Of a stretch of 64,000 bases of DNA, positions 57,061 through 64,000 are shown one piece after another. The stretch comes from Pochonia chlamydosporia 170 (lineage: Eukaryota > Ascomycota > Sordariomycetes > Hypocreales > Clavicipitaceae): NCBI RefSeq assembly GCF_001653235.2, contig NC_035791.1, positions 2,108,001 through 2,172,000 on the forward strand, given 5' to 3'. Below the pieces are notes generated by a model. That model was not told the DNA's origin and did not search any database. It was given only the letters and a program-made list of their open reading frames with translations. How positions within the stretch are numbered: position 1 is the stretch's first letter; the number at the start of each line of letters is the position of its first letter. A program made the position numbers and the translations under genes.

Positions 57061-58489
57061 ATGAAGAAGACGCTGGTGCTGTGTTTTATTCACGGCTTCA
57101 AGGTGAGTGACCTCACTCAAACACCACATCCTCAAATGACATGTGGCAATGCGCCGCTAGTCTTGTCTACACTCCTAGCTAACGCACTTCATGTAGGGCG
57201 GCGAATCGACCTTTGGGGATGACTACGAGTTCACCAAGCATCTTCGCGATATTGTTGCGCAAAAACTGCCCAAGATTGAGGTGCGCGTGCTTGTATACCC
57301 CAGGTATGAGACGAGAGGCGACTTGGGCGACTGCGTAAGCAGATTCCGCGACTGGTTCGTTTCTCCTTTTCCGTCAATAACATGCACCTTTGCCCCCAGT
57401 GGAGGCATCAAGCGGAGGCATCAAGCTCACAAAATACCAGGCTGGAAGAAAAAGTCATCGACATGGAAGTAGAATCAGGCACGGCATCACCAACCGTCGA
57501 CCCCTCCGTCAGGACCATCCTCATCGGCCATTCGATGGGCGGCATCGTCGCCGCAGAGCTTCTCATCGCGCTGGCGTCCGAAAAGCCAATCTACTCGGAA
57601 GACGGGATCCAGAAATCCGACGAGAAACCACCCAGCTTCAACCACCTCATGTTTCCCTACGTCCAGGGCGTCCTGGCCTTTGACACGCCCTACCTCGGCA
57701 TATCGCCCGGTGTGGTCGCCCACGGCGCAGAGGGCCACTATCAGACTGCTGCGTCGACAATCACCCAAATCAGCGGCTTGAAGACGGCGCTCTGGGGCGC
57801 CAACAAGACCAAAGCACCTGTGCCTGCTCCTGCTCCCGCTGGCGCACCCAGCAGCTGGCAGAAATGGGGAAAAGTAGCCATGTACGCTGGCGCGGCAGGG
57901 GCGGTGGCTGCCGGCGGAGCAGCGGCCTGGATGAACAGAGACCAGATCGCCGAGGGATGGACGTGGGCGTCTTCGCATCTCGAGTTTGTGGGGTGTCTTG
58001 CGAGGGGGGAGGAGTTGAAGAAGCGCGTGGGGTTCATGGTGCAGCTTCATGAGGAGTTGGACGTGGGGTATGCGAATCTGTATACGCGGTTGGGACAGGG
58101 CGCTGCTTCCAAGAAGATTAGCATGGTGGGAACGGTGCTGGGCAAGGATAGGACGTTTTGCAATCTGCCCAAGACGATGAAGGCGGGGGATTGGATGGAG
58201 GCTGTGAATGATAAGGCTGGGGATGAGACGGTGGCTCACATGGGTAAGTTTGCTTGGTGTTGATAGTGCGTGATGAAGATGACGAAGGTTGATTTACTGA
58301 CAATATATAGCCATGTTTGAGCCGAAAGAGAACCCGGGATATGACAAGTTGTGTCACGATGCAGCTGGTCTGATTGCCCAGTGGTCACGAAACGATTGGT
58401 ATGAGACTTCGGGAGAGGAGTTGGAGAAACTGGAGGGTGGAGAGGAAGGGAAAGGTAAAGAGCAGGCAGAGCCAGCACCAGGCCAATAA
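57061..58489 (+). CDS. DUF676-like alpha/beta serine hydrolase
   Basis: Putative lipase/esterase-like hydrolase. Four exons (57061-57102, 57197-57354, 57441-58243, 58311-58489) close to 393 aa. The N-terminal strand and oxyanion region read LVLCFIHGFKGGESTFGDDYEF. The nucleophile elbow is ILIGHSMGGIVAAELL (GxSxG), followed by VLAFDTPYLGISPG, where the conserved Asp/Pro region lies. A Pro/Ala linker precedes a short Ala/Gly-rich hydrophobic helix (VAMYAGAAGAVAAGGAAAW), either a membrane anchor or an internal helix. The C-terminus (DETVAHMAMFEPKENPGYDKL) may supply the catalytic His; the tail is Glu/Lys-rich. The third-exon acceptor was chosen because it restores RDW-LEEKV in frame. Substrate unknown. 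Confidence 0.85.
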
Positions 58490-58649
58490 CTACGATGATG
58501 ATATTATAATTATAATGTACGTCTATTTTCTTTCCGAATCTCAACCGACTCTTTTAGTGCCATCCGGTCCCATCATGCCCTTGATCTCGTATCGTACACA
58601 TTCCATATCTGCGGCTTCTCCAAAGCAGTTTTCGTTCCAGACTGATAAT

Positions 58650-59458
58650 CTATTGCGTCTTGTCGTCCTTGGTCTTAAGCGAACGCATAACCTTGCCCCT
58701 CTGCTTCATCATGTGCGTGAACAAGACATAGGAACCTACACCGTCAGCCTTTATTCGTGTAGACACCACCAAAAATAAAAAATTAAAAAAAGCAAAAAAG
58801 GAAAACTCACCGGGAACGTAAATCGCCAAAATGGCATACAAAACCACCGGTCCAAAAGCACCCAACTCCCCAGCCGGCCCAGTCGCCCCGTAGATGAGCA
58901 TACACTCGCTCGTAATGCCCATCGGGTACAGGATGTAGAAGGTGCTGTAGCGCACCCACGTCAACAGCGCGGGCAGCGCGCCGGCGAGCGACAGCGCAAA
59001 GTAGCTATAGCGGATGACCTCGGTGACGGACCAGGCGATCAGCATAGAGGAGTAGAAGGGCGAGAGGGCGAGGAAGGGCCAGGTGTTGACGATGGGCCAG
59101 ACAAGGAGGAGGCGCGAGGAGACTTGCATTATTGTGGTGACGAGGGGGGCTCGAACGATGCCTGGGAGATGTTAGTTGTGCGGGATTGGGATGCAATGGG
59201 ATTTGATTTACCTAGGAGGGAGTGTAGGACCTCCATGATGGCCATTGTTTGGGTCCATTTTGTCCATTCGCCTACGCCGGTGTACACGGTGGATGGGCCG
59301 CGGAGGTAGAGGAGGAGGAGGGTGCGGCCGAGGACGACAGTCCATGCGATTGCGGATGCGAAGTTGTAGAGGATGAGGTATGTTGTTTTGAGGGGGGATG
59401 CCGGCTTGGGACTGGCCTTGGCTTGGGGTTTGGATTTGGATTTGGATTTGTCGGCCAT
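58650..59458 (-). CDS. PHS1: Very-long-chain 3-hydroxyacyl-CoA dehydratase
   Basis: ER membrane enzyme for the third step of fatty-acid elongation (dehydration of 3-hydroxyacyl-CoA to trans-2-enoyl-CoA), feeding sphingolipid synthesis. Three minus-strand exons (59458-59212, 59161-58811, 58735-58650) close to 227 aa. Six hydrophobic segments run from YLILYNFASAIAWTVVLGR onward. Family marks: SRLLLVWPIVNTWP, AWSVTEVIRYSYFAL, and YPMGITSE. The last contains Tyr and Glu spaced by seven residues, matching the catalytic pair known in yeast Phs1 (Tyr149/Glu156). The C-terminus is basic (KQRGKVMRSLKTK), as expected for an ER-resident protein. Convergent with the hydrolase, 160 bp between stops. Confidence 0.96.
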
Positions 59459-60008
59459 TGTGTTGGTGATTGGGTGGTGACGGCGGTGGTGACGGCGGTG
59501 GTGACGGCAGTCGTGGTGTTGAGGTTTGGATAAAGTGTTGGGATCGATGGGCCGAGGCAGACTTCAAATGTTGGTGTTTTCCATCTTATCAAAATGCTGC
59601 GGTGTCAAGTAAGTTAGCGGACCCACGTCAGTTGATTGGCAGCTCCTTGCCAAGGGGTAGAGCTGATTGAAGAGTGCATCAACTTTGATACCATATTAAA
59701 GAATAAATTAAATATTTATATAAGAAGCACTTGAAATCTGCAAATGCTTCCAAATCTCACAAACAAAAGCATTCCCTGTGCCTGAATGCCACAATCCACG
59801 CCTAGACCTACCATGCCAAAATGACATCCCACATTGACTCTATCAACTGAGTCGCTCTCCTGAGCCCTGAGTCCTGCCAACACGTGTAATTCAAGCAACA
59901 ACAAATTCCAATTCTCACCTTTACTCTACAGGTGATATTGCCAAAAAAAAAAAAAAAAAAAAAAAAAAAATTAACCCACTTCACACAACTCACAAAAAGT
60001 CACACGCA
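59459..60008. other. Intergenic upstream of PHS1
   Basis: Contains GGTGACGGC short repeats (59470-59515) just upstream of the PHS1 ATG, an AT-rich stretch near 59690-59725 and a 28-A run (59943-59970). No gene. Confidence 0.6.
59943..59970 (+). repeat. Poly(A) run of 28
   Basis: Uninterrupted A28 on the plus strand, 38 bp beyond the stop of the minus-strand APH-like gene. In the sense of that gene it is poly(T), so it is not a retrogene poly(A) tail. Probably a neutral, length-variable homopolymer. Confidence 0.85.
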
Positions 60009-61124
60009 CTACACCTTTGTCAAACAGCAACCCTCGACATCCTTCACATGCTCAACTTGGCCAACCGTCAACAGACTCAGCACACTCGGCGCATCCAGCA
60101 AAACCCTCAACTTTCCCATCTCTACATCATCCCTCCCCTCCTCAACTAACCGATCCAGTCTCCCATTATCAAACGCTATCCCCCTCCAGAGCAGCACCCC
60201 CAACCTCCGCGCCATTTCCACCTCCACCGCCTTAAAACCATCATCAATCGCTGTACACTCACAAAGTCCCAAAAACGTCTGCCAAAACACCATCCTCAAC
60301 TCCTCATGGTCTTCGAAATACAAAAACCCCTTGTCGGGATCATCCCTCCCCAGACACTCATCAACGGCATACATTCCCACCCCCAAAGGTAACCACTCGC
60401 CCTCCGCCCAGTCCAGCAGCCCTGTGATGTGGCCCGTGTCCGGGTCAACCATGATATTACTCGGGATGAGGTCCCCGTGGGTTAAACACCAGGGCAGTTG
60501 CTCAATACGAGGTAAGTAGTCCCGGACGGCTTGCGCCTCACTTGCGAGCTGGACATCCGACATGGTTGTGAGGAGGTCAACCCGTTGATGGAGGGAGGAC
60601 CCGATACGGCCCTTTGCGTGAGGATGAGCAGGGAGGATGCGGTGATGGCATGACGTTGCGAATATACGTGCTAGATCTTGGATGAGATGTTGCCGGAATG
60701 ACTTGCTGTGAATACTCCGATTTTGTAGCACGCTGCTGAGTGGAACGCCTGGTAATTTCTCAATGAGGTAGATGTGTAGTAATGGCGGATCGTGGACATT
60801 TCCAGGTGTGGCAGTCCCGTTGAATGATCCGATATATATGGTTTCTGGAACGACATGCTTAAATACATGTCGTGCGTCTTGGCATATTTTCATATTCAGC
60901 TTGAATCTCTCTGGACGGATTTGAAATAGATGACTCGCTGAAATTGCGATTGTATAGGAACATTGACCTTGAGCATCAGCCTCTTGAACAAGATCCTGCG
61001 GGAACATGAGCCGAGCGAGGCGTAGACATTCATGGCGTGTTTTGTAATCGAGTCCATTTCGGGGGAAGAATTCGCGGCTATGCAAGCTGGGGATATGTAC
61101 AGGGCCAGTTTCGTCTGAGAACAT
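60009..61124 (-). CDS. Aminoglycoside-phosphotransferase-family (APH) kinase-like protein
   Basis: Member of the large fungal APH/choline-kinase-like superfamily, whose substrates are mostly unknown. Single exon, 371 aa. The N-terminal lobe has VVPETIYIG and a hinge LLHIYLIEKLPGVPLSSVL. The catalytic loop is WCLTHGDLIPSNIMVD (HGDxxxxN), followed by HITGLLDWAEGEWLPLGVG with the metal-binding Asp. The C-terminal lobe is helical. The canonical Gly-rich loop and Lys in the N-lobe are not obvious in the first 90 residues, where the GQCSYTIAIS strand may stand in; activity is therefore uncertain. It is followed on the same strand by a T-run. Intronless; fungal APH genes are often lineage-expanded. 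Confidence 0.85.
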   Translation of the reverse strand: MFSDETGPVHIPSLHSREFFPRNGLDYKTRHECLRLARLMFPQDLVQEADAQGQCSYTIAISASHLFQIRPERFKLNMKICQDARHVFKHVVPETIYIGSFNGTATPGNVHDPPLLHIYLIEKLPGVPLSSVLQNRSIHSKSFRQHLIQDLARIFATSCHHRILPAHPHAKGRIGSSLHQRVDLLTTMSDVQLASEAQAVRDYLPRIEQLPWCLTHGDLIPSNIMVDPDTGHITGLLDWAEGEWLPLGVGMYAVDECLGRDDPDKGFLYFEDHEELRMVFWQTFLGLCECTAIDDGFKAVEVEMARRLGVLLWRGIAFDNGRLDRLVEEGRDDVEMGKLRVLLDAPSVLSLLTVGQVEHVKDVEGCCLTKV

Positions 61125-61385
61125 GGTAGAACACTGGTATTATAGTCCATCAAGGGACAACATTGTTTGTGAGAGCTGAGATGCACTACCCTCGTGGGTG
61201 ATGAACTGATGTCTTCCCCTCTTTATGATGGTGCAGATGAGCTTACACGCGATTGGTCACCATTCAGGTCTCATGGTCGGTGGACGCACTTCATAATACA
61301 TCACGAGTGGGCAATTTTGACAGAATCTCTTGACTTGTTTCGATATGAACGTCATTATATTTCCAATATTTGAATGCTCAGCCAC

Positions 61386-62673
61386 TTAATAGGTAGCCGT
61401 AAGTCTCTGCACTAAATAGTCGCCGCTATTCACGCCCTTGTATTTCTTATCCTGCTCGGTAGCGTACGTCCCGGGCAAGGTTTCAATGAAGCTTTCTGAA
61501 TTCGGGTTGCAAAAGTACCTATTGAAGGTTAGTCTGGCACTATCATGGACAAAACAAATTCTAGCAAAAGTGTTGCTGTAAACTTTGGGTAACATACGCA
61601 ATACTATATCGCGGCGGGTAGGAATCCGCCTCCTTCCTAGGCGGTTCAACCACGCGGTGGATGGTGCTCTTGATGGTGTCGTTGCTCCAGCGAGCTAACA
61701 AGTCACCGGCATTGATGACAATGGTTCCCTCGATTGGAGTGGCGTCGACAAAGTGGCCGGTTGGACTCTTGACTTGTAAGCCGCCGCGGCTGTCTTGGAA
61801 TAGGAGAGTTACAGAGCCATAGTCCTGTGTTACATTAGTCGACCATTCCCTGAAAGAAGCAAATAATTGTGGAATGAGGACGTAGGGAGAGACTGAGAAC
61901 TTACGCTGTGCTCACCAGCCCTCACCTGCCCAGGGTTAATCTTGAATACGTCCGCCTTCACCGACGGATAATGCAACAACCGCAACGTATTATCACCGAC
62001 ATCCACAAACCCATCAAAGAAGCTCTCCTCCAGCCCCATGCCCAACGCAATAGCCCTCATAACCTCCGCATGCAGAGCCTGACACTTGGCAAAGAAATCC
62101 ATCATGTCCGGCCTGAACCCCTTTAAGTTACCCTCCTCAACGGGCCACTGATTGGGATGCTGGGGGTCGGTGTCACGGCCAATTTCAAAACTCTCCTTCA
62201 GATCTGGCGCCGCGCTGCGGACTTTTTCAATCTCAGCCATGTCCTCTAGCTGGCTGACTTTTTCACGGCCAGGTGACGAGTACCCGCGGTTGGCTTCGGG
62301 GGTAGTCCAGCAGAGGTTCATTTTGGCGGCGGTGTCGATGGCGAAGAAGTCTGCGGAGCGTGTGAATGTGTGGCGGAGGAGGTCGGCTGGGATGGGGTGG
62401 TTCTTGAGGTAGATGAAGCCGGCGGTTTGGAAGCCATGGAGGATGGCTTTGGCGGTGGATTGGCGCTCGTGAGGTGTGCCGGAGAGGAATTTTGAAAAGT
62501 CGATGAGCTGGGCTGTGGTTAGCTGGTAGGTGGGAGATGAGAGATGGGAGATGGTAGATGTTGGGTATGATATTTTACGATGGTGTTGATGATTGCTTTG
62601 TCTTATCAGCTGGTGTTGTTGTGCTTACAGGAATGACCAGGCCCTCTTTGGCCACGGCAGCGTCGGTCGCCAT
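61386..62673 (-). CDS. 2-oxoglutarate/Fe(II)-dependent dioxygenase (IPNS-like)
   Basis: Non-heme iron oxygenase of the isopenicillin-N-synthase/flavonol-synthase fold. Four minus-strand exons (62673-62629, 62507-61905, 61824-61598, 61518-61386) close to 335 aa. DIOX_N half: VIPLIDFSKFLSG, then AGFIYLKNHPIP and FFAIDTAAKM, RGYSSPGRE, ESFEIGRD. Catalytic half: LRLLHYPS, RAGEHSDYGSVTLLFQD (HxD iron ligands, with the exon 2/3 junction inside the motif), STIHRVVEPP (distal His), and PPRYSIAYFCNP (RxS for 2-oxoglutarate). All three iron ligands and the Arg are present, so it should be active. Substrate unknown; relatives act in secondary metabolism or catabolism. Upstream of and codirectional with the APH-like gene, 261 bp apart. 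Confidence 0.94.
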
Positions 62674-64000
62674 GTTGAAACTGACTGCCACTGCTTAGAG
62701 AATATTGTTGCGAAAAGTGAAGATGTTGATGATCTGGGTGAGCTGTGAGCTGATGAGGCACGGCATGTGAGGTGGGCGAATCACAGGCTCATTTATACGA
62801 ACCAGACATCTGGATGCAATGGATGGCCGCTCATGCAGTAAGGGAACATTGAATGGCTGTGACATGCATGCTTGGGCACGACAGCACCTGATCCTCGCAC
62901 ATTGATAGAGATGCGGCAAAGCAAAACGCCTTCGGCAGCCGCCGCTCTGTCTCAAGACTCAGGACATGGACTCAAAAGGGTCTGGCCAGTTCGGCTGCTT
63001 TCCGAGATGCCCTCCATTACAGGCAGGCGTTGGTGTAGTCGCGACGTGTATCGCCATCAGATTATACCAAACCATGGCCTTAAAGACCCCTTGGTTTTGA
63101 AGCTCATCAATTATTCATGACCACCAAGCATTCTAAAGTTCGAGGACATGGATATTCCCCCACGGCGCCAAAGGTCATTGCAAGTGGGACCAGCTTAGTA
63201 GATGCCGCTGATTGTTCAGGCATCGATTGATCAATCGATCCCTGAACAAAGGCAGTCCAGCGGCTGACAGCGGGGAAGCCAGCCCTGCTTGAGCCCATCT
63301 AGGCGATCTAGTGGGGGCATCGATAGTGGGCTGGGGTGGGGATGAGCGCTAGCAGCCTTCGCTGACCTCATGTCACTGATAAGCCCAGCTCGCTTAACCT
63401 TTTTTTACAGCATATCCTAGCTATTTGCTATTATCCTATACTATATACTATGCTAATGAAATATAAGTAAGATAATAAATTGAATCCCTTGCTTAGTGCC
63501 AGCCGAATCCACAGCGACACACGCTGCCATTGCACTCGCGACAATGCACTCCAGATGTCGGTCTGCGTGCCTAAACCTCCAGATGTCCAGATGTCCCACC
63601 AAGACACAACACAGCCCAAGCTCGTGCGGGGCAAAACCCGTCATAAAAGCATTTGATCAAATGCAATTTGAAGCGTCTCCCCTCTTTCAACGGCTGATCA
63701 GCATTCTACTTCACCAAAAGGGCTCTTCCTACGCACTTGTTGCTCAATGTAGTCTTGTGCAGCTGAATATGTGCCATGTGAGACACAACCTACCATCCAC
63801 GGTACGACAGCAGACGTAGTATACAGTGTAACTGTGACGGAGAAGAAAGAAAGCAAACATGAAGATATGTAGCATTACGTACATCTTGAAATATACCCAT
63901 TTATGTCGGACTTGGCCGAATTATTTACAAGTGCAATCACTACCTCTATCTCACATGTGCTGGTGCGCATCTAATTAGGCGCTGACAGACATCACATCAC
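62674..64000. other. 1.3 kb non-coding right end
   Basis: Promoter side of the oxygenase, then unremarkable DNA. An AT-rich island at about 63400-63485 (CTATACTATATACTATGC and similar) stands out from the surroundings. No ORF looks genuine. A gene beyond the window edge cannot be excluded. Confidence 0.5.

Noticed and set aside
59943..61124. Intronless APH-like gene next to A28: a retroposed copy?
   Set aside because: The gene is on the minus strand, so the run is poly(T) in its sense. It is not a poly(A) tail, and no target-site duplication was seen.

Overview
The window is nuclear DNA of a filamentous ascomycete. Genes are split by short GT-AG introns, mostly 50-100 nt, often with a CTAAC-like branch site. 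Intergenic DNA carries fungal-style CT tracts, and nearly every recognisable gene has a filamentous-fungal counterpart. The Ste12, Bud4, coronin and Snf2-type proteins read like Sordariomycetes, probably Hypocreales (family-level placement such as Clavicipitaceae is inference). I rebuilt exon structures by hand; apart from BUD4, the multi-exon models close in frame from ATG to stop.

Layout. 1-9.3 kb: a Zn2Cys6 regulator (+), then three minus-strand genes in tandem: THI6 (bifunctional thiamine synthesis), a 344-aa protein I cannot name, and a fusion of a cysteine-synthase-like PLP enzyme with a rhodanese domain. 9.3-17.2 kb: a 14-TM DHA2-type MFS transporter, an AT-rich patch, an orphan 303-aa gene, and histidine gene HIS6 with a perfect Gcn4/CpcA-type site just upstream. 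19-28 kb: BUD4 (anillin-like, PH domain; carries an apparent frameshift) and coronin. 27.6-38.8 kb: about 11 kb with no gene I can support, ending at STE12. 41.8-44.3 kb: two minus-strand nuclear genes, a FAF1-like 40S biogenesis factor and SWC5 of the SWR1 complex. 44.3-46.4 kb: a gap with small ORF relics. 46.4-59.5 kb: a cytochrome P450, a WDR70 orthologue, a Snf2/Sth1-type remodelling ATPase, a DUF676-like serine hydrolase and the very-long-chain fatty acid dehydratase PHS1. 60-62.7 kb: an APH-family kinase-like protein and a 2-oxoglutarate/Fe(II) oxygenase.

Most genes are conserved housekeeping or regulatory genes (thiamine, histidine, VLCFA synthesis, septation/actin, mating/invasive-growth transcription, chromatin, ribosome assembly). 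They do not form one pathway. The accessory flavour is confined to the first 15 kb (regulator, PLP-rhodanese fusion, transporter, orphan gene) and to the P450 and its upstream gap. I see no CRISPR array, rRNA, convincing tRNA, intact transposon or virus. The best leads for something undescribed are the BUD4 frameshift, the PLP-rhodanese enzyme beside a transporter, the gene-free 11 kb before STE12, and a duplicated short peptide (GNWFFNW) whose two copies differ only at synonymous positions.
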